A stretch of 64,000 nt of DNA from Szabonella sp046295215 (GCA_046295215.1 JBKBNP010000017.1:1-64000); one strand, 5' to 3'; shown: positions 16,196 to 25,439, counted from the first letter of the stretch. Notes: generated from the sequence alone by a model not told the origin. Numbers and translations are program-made.

Positions 16196-16951
16196 ATGCT
16201 GTCCAAACGCCATGCCGAAATCCTGCGGATCCTTGACACGCAAGGCACTGTGACCATCGCCGCCCTGTCCGAGGCGATGGGGGTCAGTTCCGAAACCGTG
16301 CGGCGCGACGTGCGCCCGCTGGTCGAAGGCGGCGCGGTTCTGCGGATGCATGGCGCGATCAGCCTGTCCACCCAGGGCGGAGAGGCCCCCTTTCGCCGCC
16401 GGATGCGCGAAAATGCCGTGGCCAAACAGGCGATTGCGCAATCGGTTGCGGCAACCATCGCACATGGTGACAGCGTGATGATGGACACCGGCACGACGAC
16501 CAGCTTTCTGGCCCGCGCGCTGACCCGGCACCGGCGGTTGACCGTCATCACCAACTCCACCGATGTCGCGCGCACGCTGGCCGGGGGCGAGGGCAACCGC
16601 ATCTTCCTCGCCGGGGGTCAGATCATCGGCGATTCGGGGGCGGTGCTGGGGGCACAGGCGATCCGCTTCGTGCAGGGCTATTCCGCCGCCCATGTGGTGA
16701 TTTCGGCGGGCGGCGTGGAGGATGACGAGATCATGGACTATGACGAGGCCGAGGCCGAATTCGGCCGGGCGCTTCTGGACCGGGGCGACCGTCGCATTCT
16801 TGCGACCGATGCCACAAAATTCGGGCGACGGGGTCTTGTCACGGTCTGCGGATTCGACCGGCTGCATGTGATGGCAACCGATGTCGCACCCCCACCCCGC
16901 GTGGCAGAGGCGATGGCACAAGCGGGCACGGCCTTGCTCCTCCCGGTCTGA
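16196..16951 (+). CDS. DeoR-family transcriptional regulator
   Basis: The 251-residue protein has an N-terminal DeoR helix-turn-helix (about residues 1-57, with KRHAEILRILDTQGTV and SSETVRRDVRPL) and a C-terminal sugar-phosphate-sensor domain (about 75-235, with DTGTTTSFLARAL and GGQIIGDSGAVLG). DeoR effectors are normally phosphorylated metabolites. That is interesting because two kinases lie in the target operon: the inducer could be a phospho-amino-alcohol. The start at 16196 was chosen for the GAGG 5 nt upstream; the frame to 16151 would add 15 residues through the operator. Confidence 0.9.
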   Translation: MLSKRHAEILRILDTQGTVTIAALSEAMGVSSETVRRDVRPLVEGGAVLRMHGAISLSTQGGEAPFRRRMRENAVAKQAIAQSVAATIAHGDSVMMDTGTTTSFLARALTRHRRLTVITNSTDVARTLAGGEGNRIFLAGGQIIGDSGAVLGAQAIRFVQGYSAAHVVISAGGVEDDEIMDYDEAEAEFGRALLDRGDRRILATDATKFGRRGLVTVCGFDRLHVMATDVAPPPRVAEAMAQAGTALLLPV

Positions 16952-17024
16952 CAGTTTCCCCCGGAACGGAAAGGACCGCACCCCCGGATAAAGGGGCGGC
17001 CCTCTCGTTCTTTGCGCCGAGGCG

Positions 17025-19202
17025 TCAGTCCCTGCCGCGCGCCAAGGTCTCGGGCGTGACAAAGCGTTTCTGCACCGCCCAGACCAGAACAGCAGCCGCA
17101 ATGCCGATCCCGTCCGTCAGCCAGCCGCCCGCGATCATGCTCAGCGCCGCCACCATCAGCACCGCCCGCAAGGGCAGCGACAGCACCCCAAAGAACCAGC
17201 CCTGCACGGTCGAGGACAAGAGGTAGATCCCGAAGGCCGCCGAGATGAACACATGCAGGATCTCGCCGAATTCACCCTGCATCAACAGCGCCGGAGAGCT
17301 GAAGAACATGAACGGCACGACAAAGGCCGCCAGCCCGATCTTGAAGCTTTCGACACTGGTTTTCATCGGGTCGGATTGTGAAATCGCCGCGCCTGCATAG
17401 GCTGCCAGCGCCACGGGCGGGGTGATTGCCGACATCACCGCAAAGTAGAAGATGAAGAAGTGTGCGGTCAGCGGCTGGATGCCCATCTGGATCAGCCCCG
17501 GCGCGATCACGCTTGCCGCCACCGCATAGGCCGCCGTGGTGGGCATCCCCATCCCCAGAACGATCGACACGATCATGGCAAAGAACAGCGCCAGCCCCTG
17601 ATTCTGGTCGGCCAGACCCAGCAGCAGCGACGAAAACCGCGTCCCGATCCCGGTCAGCGCGATGACCCCCACGATCACCCCTGCCGCCGCACAGACCGCC
17701 ACCAGTTGCAGCGTCATCTTGGTCGCGATCTCGAAGGCATAGAGGATCTGCTTCGGCCCCATCTTGTAGGGCGTCAACCACGACACGACGGCAGCCGAGG
17801 CCATGGCCAGCGTGCCCGCCCGGATCACCGAATACCCCATGAACAGCGCGGAAATCAGGATGATGATCGGCAGGAACAGATAGACCTGTTTGGCCAGCTT
17901 GCGGAATTGCGGCAACTCGTTGCGCGGCAGGCCCTTCATCCCGAATTTCTGCGCGTAGAGGTCCACGTTGAAATAGACGCTCATGAAATACAGCACCGCC
18001 GGGATGATCGCCGCGATCACGATCTCGGAATAGGCGATGCCGGTGATTTCCGACATGATGAAGGCGCCCGCCCCCATGATCGGCGGCAGGATCTGCCCGC
18101 CGGACGAGGCCGCCGCCTCCACCGCCGCCGCCGTCTGCGGGCGGTATCCGACACGCTTCATCAGGGGGATGGTCAGTGACCCGGTCGCCACCACATTGCC
18201 CGCCGAGGTGCCGTTGATCATGCCCATCAGGCCCGACCCGAACACTGCAACCTTGGCCGGCCCGCCGCGTGACCCACCCGCCACGGCAAAGGCGAAATTC
18301 ACGAAATACTCCCCCACTCGACTGGCCTGAAGGAAGGCGGCAAAGACTACGAACAGGATGATATAGGTCGAGGAAATCGCCGTCGTCGGGCCAAGGATGC
18401 CCTGATCGGTGTAGATATAGGTGAAGAACCGCGACACCGAATAGCCGCGATGTTGCAGGATGCCCGGCAGCCAGGGCCCGATGAAGCTGTAAAGCACGAA
18501 CACCGCCGCGATGATGACCAGCGCCAGCCCCGCCAGCCGCCGCGTCACCTCCAGAATGAGGATCACCCCCGCCATCGCCGCCAGCATATCGGCATCCTTG
18601 GCCAAGGCCGTGCCCGCCCGCAGCCGCAGGAACGGCGCATGGTGGATGATGTAGAGCGCGACAGTCACCGAGGCCACGGCGAGGAAAATGTCTGCAAGGT
18701 CAATGCGCGCACGGTCCCGCCCCGGCATCAGCCAGCCCATTGCGATCAGCCAGACCGTGCCCGCCACCAGCGGATAGCCAAAGCTCCAGACAAGTGCTGT
18801 CTTGGCCGCAGCCTGATCGACGCTTCCGCCGATCACGAAAAGGGATGCCGCCTGAAGAAAGGCGATGCCGACCAGAACCGCCCCCGGTGCCAGCAGGATC
18901 AGATAGCTGTTCCGCGGCATCGCATGATGCGGCCGGTCGGTGTTTCCGGCGAAAATACCCGAGGAAAACAGAACGAAGGCCAGCGCCAGCCCGCCCCCCA
19001 CATGGACCAGCCGGTAAACCCAGGGCTCCAGCGGATAGAGGTTCATCACCCCAACATGGAACCCGGTATAGGCCACGCACAGCGCCGCCACGATAAGATG
19101 CGTCATGCCCACCGGGATGCGCTGGTTCGAGGCGTAGATTTCCTTGTCCACGCCATCGGCAATAAGATCCGGACCGGGCGCATCCTGTTCGGTGGCGGTC
19201 AT
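17025..19202 (-). CDS. TRAP transporter permease, fused small and large subunits (TAXI type)
   Basis: The 725-residue polytopic protein fuses the 4-helix DctQ-like part (about residues 30-200) and the 12-helix DctM-like part (about 230-680), the arrangement used with TAXI-family binding proteins. Conserved blocks include the GGQILPPIMGAGAFIM region and GMGMPTTAAYAVAA. Uptake is driven by an ion gradient, not ATP. The start at 19202 has a strong GGGAGGAAG site; the frame to 19241 adds 13 unsupported residues. It lies directly downstream of its binding protein, and the DctBD regulators are upstream. Confidence 0.92.
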   Translation of the reverse strand: MTATEQDAPGPDLIADGVDKEIYASNQRIPVGMTHLIVAALCVAYTGFHVGVMNLYPLEPWVYRLVHVGGGLALAFVLFSSGIFAGNTDRPHHAMPRNSYLILLAPGAVLVGIAFLQAASLFVIGGSVDQAAAKTALVWSFGYPLVAGTVWLIAMGWLMPGRDRARIDLADIFLAVASVTVALYIIHHAPFLRLRAGTALAKDADMLAAMAGVILILEVTRRLAGLALVIIAAVFVLYSFIGPWLPGILQHRGYSVSRFFTYIYTDQGILGPTTAISSTYIILFVVFAAFLQASRVGEYFVNFAFAVAGGSRGGPAKVAVFGSGLMGMINGTSAGNVVATGSLTIPLMKRVGYRPQTAAAVEAAASSGGQILPPIMGAGAFIMSEITGIAYSEIVIAAIIPAVLYFMSVYFNVDLYAQKFGMKGLPRNELPQFRKLAKQVYLFLPIIILISALFMGYSVIRAGTLAMASAAVVSWLTPYKMGPKQILYAFEIATKMTLQLVAVCAAAGVIVGVIALTGIGTRFSSLLLGLADQNQGLALFFAMIVSIVLGMGMPTTAAYAVAASVIAPGLIQMGIQPLTAHFFIFYFAVMSAITPPVALAAYAGAAISQSDPMKTSVESFKIGLAAFVVPFMFFSSPALLMQGEFGEILHVFISAAFGIYLLSSTVQGWFFGVLSLPLRAVLMVAALSMIAGGWLTDGIGIAAAVLVWAVQKRFVTPETLARGRD

Positions 19203-19322
19203 GGCTTCCTCCCTCGGGGTCAGCAGAATATGTCGGAACATGGACCCGGCTGCGGCCTCCTCGCCGTGCTTCGGGTCATGGGGTCGGCCCGGTCCGATGA
19301 TGGTGGCCCGGGCCGGATCGCA

Positions 19323-20294
19323 TCACTTCAGGTTGTCAGGAACCGTCTGGCCCTTTTCCTCGAGGTAGCGCACGGCACCCGGATGGAATGGCATGAAAGT
19401 GTTCTTGTTCCAGTTTTCCAGCAGAGTCTCGCTGGCGGCGGCGTGGATCTGGACCATGCGGTCCGGGTTGTCCATCGCCAGCTTGGTGATCTCGTAAGCC
19501 AGCGTTTCCGGCATGTCGGCATGGGCAATGGCGAAGTTCCACAGCGCGACCGTGTTCTGGTCATAGTCATGGCCCGCATAGGTGCCCGCCGCAATGGTCA
19601 GCGGTGCCATCGCAGGGAAGGCTTCCAGAATCTTCGGCAGCTCCTCATCCGTGAAGCCGAACATCACCACATCCTGGCTGGCGGCGAGTTCCGCGAAGGC
19701 CGAAATCGGCACACCCGCCGCAAAGGCGAAAGCGTCGATCAGACCATCCCCCAACTGGCCCGCGGCATCCGAGGCACCCGCATTGGAAATCGTCGCACTT
19801 ACGCCCAGCGCCGAGATGAACTGCGGCCAATAGGTGCCCGGCGTGCCGCCCGCAGGCCCCACCGAAACCCGCTTGCCCGCCAGATCCGACACCGAATTGA
19901 TGCCCGAGGACCGCAGCGCGATCACCTGGAACGGCGTCTGATACATCGGGAACAGCGCACGGATGGATCTATGCTCCAGCCCCGGGGCCAGTTCCGACTT
20001 GCCGATCCAGGCATCATAGGCCGGACCCATGGTGACAAGGCCCATCAGGTGGTCGCCGGTTTCCACCAGTGTCACATTCTGCACCGGGCCGCCGGTCACT
20101 TCGCCGGTCGCGGCGATGCCAAGCGCTTCGGCGACATAGGACGCAAAGCCGTTGCCATAGACGAAATAGGTGCCACCCTGGCTTGCCGTGCCGATGGTCA
20201 TGGAATTGGGCCAGCCGGTCTTGTCCTGCGCCTGCGCGCTGCCCATGGCAAAGGTGGCAGCCATTGCCATGGCTGCAATCATCTTGATGGTCAT
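19323..20294 (-). CDS. TAXI-family TRAP transporter solute-binding protein
   Basis: The 323-residue periplasmic protein has a signal peptide (residues 1 to about 22, ending AQA) followed by a TAXI domain (MTIGTASQGGTYFVYGNGFA near the N-terminus, VSVGPAGGTPGTYWPQFI near residue 140). TAXI proteins bind dicarboxylates or amino acids such as glutamate and 2-oxoglutarate in the few cases studied. It is first in the transporter operon, with a GGGAGGATCAC ribosome-binding site. Candidate DctD sites lie about 155-185 nt upstream. Confidence 0.92.
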   Translation of the reverse strand: MTIKMIAAMAMAATFAMGSAQAQDKTGWPNSMTIGTASQGGTYFVYGNGFASYVAEALGIAATGEVTGGPVQNVTLVETGDHLMGLVTMGPAYDAWIGKSELAPGLEHRSIRALFPMYQTPFQVIALRSSGINSVSDLAGKRVSVGPAGGTPGTYWPQFISALGVSATISNAGASDAAGQLGDGLIDAFAFAAGVPISAFAELAASQDVVMFGFTDEELPKILEAFPAMAPLTIAAGTYAGHDYDQNTVALWNFAIAHADMPETLAYEITKLAMDNPDRMVQIHAAASETLLENWNKNTFMPFHPGAVRYLEEKGQTVPDNLK

Positions 20295-20447
20295 GTGATC
20301 CTCCCAAGGATTCTGCTTCAGGGCACAAGGCCCCGGCTCCGTCAGGGAAGCCCCGCCGGATACGCCGACATAAGAGACGCCCCCGGCCCATCCATCAACC
20401 GCCTTGACCCGTCCACGCCGATGTTTGCGCCATCATCCGCCGCCATT

Positions 20448-20478
20448 TGTGTGGAAATCGTAACATCCCTTGTGGAAA
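20448..20478 (-). promoter_or_regulatory. Candidate DctD enhancer sites upstream of the TRAP operon
   Basis: Two copies of TGTGGAAA (20450-20457 and 20471-20478) are spaced 21 nt, two helical turns. The first lies in an 18-nt segment (20448-20465) matching the rhizobial DctD site TGTGCGGAAATCCGCACA at 14 positions. They are 155-185 nt upstream of the binding-protein start, a normal enhancer distance. I could not find a convincing -24/-12 sigma-54 promoter between them and the gene. The rest of the 333-nt gap (20295-20627) holds a dispersed repeat (20531-20592) and nothing else recognised. Confidence 0.35.
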
Positions 20479-20530
20479 GCGGGGGGAGACTCCCCCATTC
20501 CCCCCCATATCGCATGAAGCCGCCTCTTTT

Positions 20531-20592
20531 CTGTCCGGAAATATCCTCGGGGGGTGAGGCCCTTCAGGGCCGAGGGGGGCAGACAGCCCCCC
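20531..20592 (+). repeat. Dispersed intergenic repeat, copy 1
   Basis: This is a member of a six-copy family in the window. A left block (CTGTCC-GGAAATATCCTCGGGGG) is followed by a small inner hairpin and the G/C hairpin GGGGGGCAGACAGCCCCCC (about 20574-20592). It lies downstream of dctD and upstream of the TAXI gene. It is non-coding. Confidence 0.75.
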
Positions 20593-20627
20593 TTACTTGC
20601 GGCCCGGCCAGCCGCGCGGCACCCGGT

Positions 20628-21989
20628 TCAATCCGTATCCCCGTCCGGCGCATCGCCAAAGGCCGCCTTGTCGATGCCGTGTTTCTGCATCTTTTCCCAC
20701 AGCGTCTTGCGGCTCAGGCCCAGCGCCTCATAGACCGGCCGCAGCGCACCGCGATGCGCGGCCAGCGCCGCCTCGATCTCGCGGCGCTCGAACTCGGCCA
20801 CGCGGTCGGCAAGACGGGGCGGGGCCGCGTCCTTGCGGTCCGGGGTCTCGGCGTCGATTCCCAGACCCAACGCATAGCGGTCGGCCGCATTGCGCAATTC
20901 GCGCACATTGCCGGGCCAGTCCCGCGATGACAGGGCCGCGATCAGGGCGGGCGGCACCCCGGGTGCATCCCGCCTGTGACGCGCCGCCGCCTCCTCCAGC
21001 AGTTTCAGGAACAAGAGCGCCACATCCTCGCGCCGGTCCGCCAGTGTCGGCACACGAAGGGTCACGACGTTCAGCCGATAGAGCAGATCCGCCCGGAACC
21101 GCCCCGCCGCCACTTCGGTTTCCAGCGGCACGCGGCTCGTTGCCATGAAGCGCACATCCAGCGGATAGACCTCGTTCGATCCCAGCCGCGTGATCGCCCG
21201 GTCCTGGATCACGCGCAACAGTTTCCCCTGAACCTCCAGCGGCATCGACCCGATGTCATCGAGCAGCACCGTGCCACCGCGTGCATGTTCGAACTTGCCA
21301 TAGCGCGACCGCAACGCACCCGGAAAGGCGCCGGCCTCATGGCCGAACAACTCGCTCTCGATCAGGGCGGCGGGAAGGCTCGCGCAATCGATGGCAACAA
21401 AAGGCTTTCTGGCGCGCGTCGAGAGATCATGCAGCGCCCGCGCCGCCACTTCCTTGCCCGATCCCGTCTCCCCGACAATCAGCACATCGGCATCGGTCGG
21501 GCCCAGCGTGCGGATGCGGCGGCGCAGGTCGATCATCGCGTTGGACCGACCCACCAGCCGCTGCTCCATGTCATCGGCCTGCCCTGCGGCCGCCCGCAGC
21601 ACCCGGTTTTCCAGCACCAGCCGCCGATATTCCAGCGCGCGGCTGACAATCTCGGACAACTGGCTGGCGGCAAAGGGTTTTTCCACGAAATCATGCGCGC
21701 CCTCGCGCATCGCGCGCACGGCCAGTTGCACATCGCCATGCCCTGTAATCAGGATCACGGGGATTTCCCGGTCAATCTCGTGGATGCGGTTCATCAGGGT
21801 CAGGCCGTCGATCCCCGGCATGCGGATGTCGGTCAACACGATCCCCGGAAAGCCGAAGCTCACAAGATCCGGCACCCGGTCCCCGCCCGCGAAGTCCTGC
21901 ACCGCAAAGCCCGCCAGATCCAGCGCCTGCGCGGTAGAGGCGCGCAGGTCCGGCTCGTCATCGACCAGAAGCACCCGTCCGAAACTCAT
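20628..21989 (-). CDS. dctD: DctD-like sigma-54-dependent response regulator with variant GAFPGA loop
   Basis: The 453-residue NtrC-type regulator has a receiver domain (residues 1-120, phospho-acceptor in VLTDIRMPG), a central AAA+ domain (about 145-375, Walker A GETGSGKE, Walker B VLLDDIGSM) and a Fis-type DNA-binding C-terminus (about 405-445, LGLSRKTLWEKMQKHGI). The sigma-54-contact loop reads GAFPGA rather than GAFTGA. It is encoded with the sensor DctB, overlapping it by 4 nt. The pair sits upstream of the TAXI-TRAP genes it presumably controls. Confidence 0.92.
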   Translation of the reverse strand: MSFGRVLLVDDEPDLRASTAQALDLAGFAVQDFAGGDRVPDLVSFGFPGIVLTDIRMPGIDGLTLMNRIHEIDREIPVILITGHGDVQLAVRAMREGAHDFVEKPFAASQLSEIVSRALEYRRLVLENRVLRAAAGQADDMEQRLVGRSNAMIDLRRRIRTLGPTDADVLIVGETGSGKEVAARALHDLSTRARKPFVAIDCASLPAALIESELFGHEAGAFPGALRSRYGKFEHARGGTVLLDDIGSMPLEVQGKLLRVIQDRAITRLGSNEVYPLDVRFMATSRVPLETEVAAGRFRADLLYRLNVVTLRVPTLADRREDVALLFLKLLEEAAARHRRDAPGVPPALIAALSSRDWPGNVRELRNAADRYALGLGIDAETPDRKDAAPPRLADRVAEFERREIEAALAAHRGALRPVYEALGLSRKTLWEKMQKHGIDKAAFGDAPDGDTD

Positions 21990-23845
21990 GCGGCACGATC
22001 CGATGTCTCGGCGCCCGCCGCTGCAAGGTCGATGACAAAGACCGCGCCCCCGCCCTCTGCCGCCTCGACCCGCAGGTTGCCGCCGAAATCCTTGACAATG
22101 TTGTAGCTGATCGACAGCCCCAGCCCGAGCCCCTTGCCCACCCCCTTGGTGGAAAAGAACGGGTCGAAAATACGCTCCGCCAGTCCCGGCGGCACCCCCG
22201 GCCCATGGTCGCGGACCCGGATCCGCAGGCCTTCAGGAACAGGTTGCGCGTCCAGATGGATGCGCCGGTCCGCGCTGCCTTCCACCGCATCAGCGGCATT
22301 GGTCAGGACATTGACCAGCACCTGTTGCAGCCGCACCGGTCCTGCGACCACCTGCGGCAGGCCCTCGGGCAGGGTCACGATCAGGTCCGCCCCCGCCGCG
22401 CGCATCCGCAACTGGGCAATCTCCACGGCGGCCTCCACCACTTCGGGCAGGGAAACCGCCTTGAGCTTCTGCCCCGGCGACCGCGCGAAACTGCGCAGAT
22501 GCTTGGAAATGCTGCCCATCCGGTCGATCAGCGACAGGATGCGGGCGATATTGCCGCGCGCATCCTCGGCCCGCCCCCGGTCCATCAGCACCAGCGCATT
22601 GTCGGCATAGGTGCGCGCAGCCCCCAGCGGCTGATTGAACTCGTGGCTCAGCGCCGCCGACATCTGCCCGAGTGCGGCCAGTTTCCCGGCCTGCACCAGA
22701 TCATCCTGCGCACGGCGCAGGTTCTCCTCGGCCAGCCGGCGCTCGGTCACTTCCGCCTCCAGCTTGCGGTTCACATCGGCAAGCTCGCGCGTGCGTTCCT
22801 CGACCCGGCGTTCCAACTGGCTGCGCGCCGCCTGCTGCAACTGGAACCGCTCCCGCAACTGCGCCCGGCGCTGCGCGATCACCGCAAGCCCCATCAAGGC
22901 AAGACCGAGGGCCAGCATCACCGCCCCCGCCACGGTCAGCGCCTGACGTCGCGCCGATGCAGTGTCGAGCAGCACGCGGATGGTCCAGTCCGCCTCGGGC
23001 ATTGCGGCGCTCAGTTGCAGGTAATCGCGCGACACCGCGCCCTCCCGCACCGTCAGCAGCGACTGCCCTGCCACCTGTCGCGCGCCCTCCTGCGGAAAGG
23101 GGGTGAGGGGCGCATCCACATAGCGCCGGTTCGCCGCCAGCCGCGCCCGTGCATCGGGTGTCAGGGGCGCAAGCGCAGTGAACAGCCATTCAGGGCGCGA
23201 TGACAGGAACAATATCCCCTCCGGATCGGTGACCATCAGGGCGTAGTCATCTCCGCGCCAGGCCTCTTCCACCGCGTCGAGGTCGATCTTGACCACCAGA
23301 ACCCCCCGGACTTCCCCGGCAACCCGGACAGGCGCCCCGAAATAGTAACCCCGCTTGCGCGAGGTGGTGCCGAGCGCATAGAACCGCCCCTCCCCGCCTG
23401 CGGCCGCATCATGGAAGTAGGGGCGAAAGGCGAAATTTCCGCCCACAAAGGACGTTTCCGCTTCGAAATTCGAGGCGGCCCGGGTCATCCCCTTCATATC
23501 CATGAAATAGATGTCCGAGGCCCCGAGAAGCGCCTGCGTTTCCTGCAGGTGACGGTTCACCAGATCGGCCAGCCCGAGGTTTTCGGGATCGTTCGCCATC
23601 GCCTTTATCAAGGCATGTTCCGCCACCAGTTGCGGCAGGCGTTCGAACCGCGCCATCTGTCCAAGCAGCGTGGTCACCGCCAGTTGCAGAACATTGTCGC
23701 CGCGTCGTGCCGTGTCCTCCAGAAACAAGCGCTTGGCATGGCCATAGGCCAGATAGCCCGCAAGGGCGATGCCGATACCCGCTGCAAGGATCAGCGCCGC
23801 CAACCCGACGCGGCCACTGGCCCAGCCCCTGCCTGCCGACCGCAT
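21986..23845 (-). CDS. dctB: DctB-like sensor histidine kinase
   Basis: The 619-residue membrane sensor has two transmembrane segments (about residues 12-32 and 300-322) flanking a large periplasmic double-Cache-type sensing region, as in C4-dicarboxylate sensors. Next come a coiled-coil linker (about 330-385), a HisKA domain with the phospho-accepting His in ALSHEFNQPLGAARTYADN (about 405), and an ATPase domain (N-box NVLTNAADAVEG, G-boxes GPGVPPGL and KGLGLGLSI). It overlaps dctD by 4 nt. The expected signal is the substrate of the adjacent TAXI-TRAP transporter. Confidence 0.93.
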   Translation of the reverse strand: MRSAGRGWASGRVGLAALILAAGIGIALAGYLAYGHAKRLFLEDTARRGDNVLQLAVTTLLGQMARFERLPQLVAEHALIKAMANDPENLGLADLVNRHLQETQALLGASDIYFMDMKGMTRAASNFEAETSFVGGNFAFRPYFHDAAAGGEGRFYALGTTSRKRGYYFGAPVRVAGEVRGVLVVKIDLDAVEEAWRGDDYALMVTDPEGILFLSSRPEWLFTALAPLTPDARARLAANRRYVDAPLTPFPQEGARQVAGQSLLTVREGAVSRDYLQLSAAMPEADWTIRVLLDTASARRQALTVAGAVMLALGLALMGLAVIAQRRAQLRERFQLQQAARSQLERRVEERTRELADVNRKLEAEVTERRLAEENLRRAQDDLVQAGKLAALGQMSAALSHEFNQPLGAARTYADNALVLMDRGRAEDARGNIARILSLIDRMGSISKHLRSFARSPGQKLKAVSLPEVVEAAVEIAQLRMRAAGADLIVTLPEGLPQVVAGPVRLQQVLVNVLTNAADAVEGSADRRIHLDAQPVPEGLRIRVRDHGPGVPPGLAERIFDPFFSTKGVGKGLGLGLSISYNIVKDFGGNLRVEAAEGGGAVFVIDLAAAGAETSDRAA

Positions 23846-23849
23846 CGCG

Positions 23850-24896
23850 CTATTCCGGCTGATAGCCGCCGATCAGGCGGCGCAGCCCGTAAAGCGCGCC
23901 CACCACGATCGCGGCGAGGGTCACAGGGCCGGACCAGGCCAGCGTGGCGAAGGCCGTAACTCCCTGCCCGACCGAACAGCCCAGCGCGATCACGCCTCCG
24001 ACGCCCATCATCGCTGCCCCCGACACCTGCCTGCCCAGTTCACGCGGATCCTCGCACGCCTCCCAGCGGAACATGCCGCGCAGGATCGACCCCGCCAGCG
24101 CGCCCAGCAGGACACCCGACACCGCCCCCACCGAAAAAGTGATCCCCCCGGCGGTGGAAGTCATCAGCCAGATCAGCGTCCGGCCAAGGGGCGCCGTGAA
24201 CGACAGCCCCTCGACCTGAACCGCCCCGAAACTCGCCTCATGCAACGATGTGGTCGCGGCAAAGCACCAGACCACCGCCAGCCCCGCCGCCACACCCCAG
24301 GCAATCTTGCGGGGCTCCGCCCGCAAGGGAGCGTGGGACAGCGCCCAGAAGACAAGGCCCGCCGCAATCACCACAGCCACAAGCAACACAGGCAGGCCGG
24401 TCAGCCCGTTGACCGTCTGCGCGATGCCCTGCGCGGCTTCGGCATCCGATTGCGGGAACAGTGCCAGCCGAAGAGGCGCCAGCGGCCCGGACAGGGCGAC
24501 AAAACCGAATATCCCCATGACGACCACCACAACCAGCGACCGCAGATCCCCACCGCCGAACCGCACCAGCGCGCCGAAGCCGCAATTCCCGGCCATCGCC
24601 ATGCCATATCCGAACAGCAGGCCGCCGAAGATCGAGGCGAGCGGGTTCCACGCGATCTGATGATAGAAGGTCAGGGAAATGTCGATCACCCCCAGCGCCG
24701 CCGCGCCATGGGTGCCCAGAATGGCCACGCCCAGTACCACACCCCAGAGCCGCAGCCGCCGCTGGTCCGCCCCATAGGCCGCCGCCTCGACAGCGCCGAG
24801 GGTGCAGAAATCACCCAGCCGGGCCGCAAGGCCCAGAACCACACCGCCGATCAGTCCCGCAAGGGCTGCCAGCACCCCGAAAGGCAATTCTTCCAT
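23850..24896 (-). CDS. soxT: SoxT-like YeeE/YedE family sulfur-compound transporter
   Basis: The 348-residue polytopic protein of the YeeE/YedE (TsuA-related) family has about nine hydrophobic segments. The signature cysteine blocks used to relay thiosulfate are present: FCTLGAVEAA, GNCGFGALVRFGGGD and GCSVGQGVTAFATLAW. It is encoded 51 nt downstream of soxR on the same strand, the soxSRT order reported in Pseudaminobacter, so uptake of thiosulfate or another sulfur species as substrate or signal is the likely role. Confidence 0.88.
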   Translation of the reverse strand: MEELPFGVLAALAGLIGGVVLGLAARLGDFCTLGAVEAAAYGADQRRLRLWGVVLGVAILGTHGAAALGVIDISLTFYHQIAWNPLASIFGGLLFGYGMAMAGNCGFGALVRFGGGDLRSLVVVVVMGIFGFVALSGPLAPLRLALFPQSDAEAAQGIAQTVNGLTGLPVLLVAVVIAAGLVFWALSHAPLRAEPRKIAWGVAAGLAVVWCFAATTSLHEASFGAVQVEGLSFTAPLGRTLIWLMTSTAGGITFSVGAVSGVLLGALAGSILRGMFRWEACEDPRELGRQVSGAAMMGVGGVIALGCSVGQGVTAFATLAWSGPVTLAAIVVGALYGLRRLIGGYQPE

Positions 24897-24947
24897 CGGC
24901 TCCCCCCTTTTGGCGACACGGACACGTCCGTCCGTATCTGTCCGGTC

Positions 24948-25340
24948 TCAGGCCGGATTGCAGAACATCTCGTAGACAAGAGCAACCGTTCGACGGACTT
25001 TCGGATCCTGGATCGAATAGAAAATCGCCTTGCCGTCCCGGCGCGCATTCACCAGACCCTCCAGCCGCAACCGGGCAAGTTGCTGGCTGACCGCCGCCTG
25101 ACGCGACATCAGAAGCGTTTCCAGTTCGGTCACGCTCTTTGGCCCCGAGGACAGATGGCACAGGATCATCAGGCGCCCCTCATGCGCCAGTGCCTTGAGG
25201 AAATTTGCGGCCTCGGTCGCGTTTTCAAGCATCTGCTCGGGTGGAACCGCGACCAGAATCTTTGCCTGATCGCGCGATGCCTCGGCGTTGTCCCCCGCGA
25301 AGGTCTTGTCGTAGTCTATCCTGACCGCATCTGGCGCCAT
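24948..25340 (-). CDS. soxR: SoxR, ArsR-family repressor of the sox cluster
   Basis: The 130-residue winged-helix ArsR-family protein has a recognition region MSRQAAVSQQLARLRLEGLV at about residues 80-100. A cysteine pair (C in LMILCHLS and in YEMFCNPA) matches the sulfide/persulfide-sensing arrangement of SoxR/BigR/SqrR-type repressors. The start at 25340 has a GGAGGACGAGG site; the frame to 25427 adds 29 unlikely residues. In Paracoccus pantotrophus the homologue represses sox genes by binding soxS-soxV and soxW-soxX spacers. A clear palindrome is present in the second spacer here. Confidence 0.93.
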   Translation of the reverse strand: MAPDAVRIDYDKTFAGDNAEASRDQAKILVAVPPEQMLENATEAANFLKALAHEGRLMILCHLSSGPKSVTELETLLMSRQAAVSQQLARLRLEGLVNARRDGKAIFYSIQDPKVRRTVALVYEMFCNPA

Positions 25341-25439
25341 GGTCTGCCTCGTCCTCCGCCGACCTGCCGCCGCGCTGTTGAGCCGCAGTATTGCATGGCG
25401 CGACGCTTTTTTGCAAAGCCTTCCCATCTGCGGGAAGGA

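Noticed and set aside
16960..17024. GC-rich possible terminator between the DeoR gene and the convergent TRAP operon
   Set aside because: The arms pair only with several mismatches and no clear T-run follows.
20620..20650. GGTTCAATCC string resembling a tRNA T-arm
   Set aside because: No acceptor stem, anticodon arm or CCA context surrounds it, and it lies at the coding end of dctD.
18450..20930. 826-codon open frame on the plus strand
   Set aside because: It is antisense to the TRAP permease, TAXI and dctD genes, rich in Arg/His/Gln as expected for a GC-rich shadow frame, with no domain.
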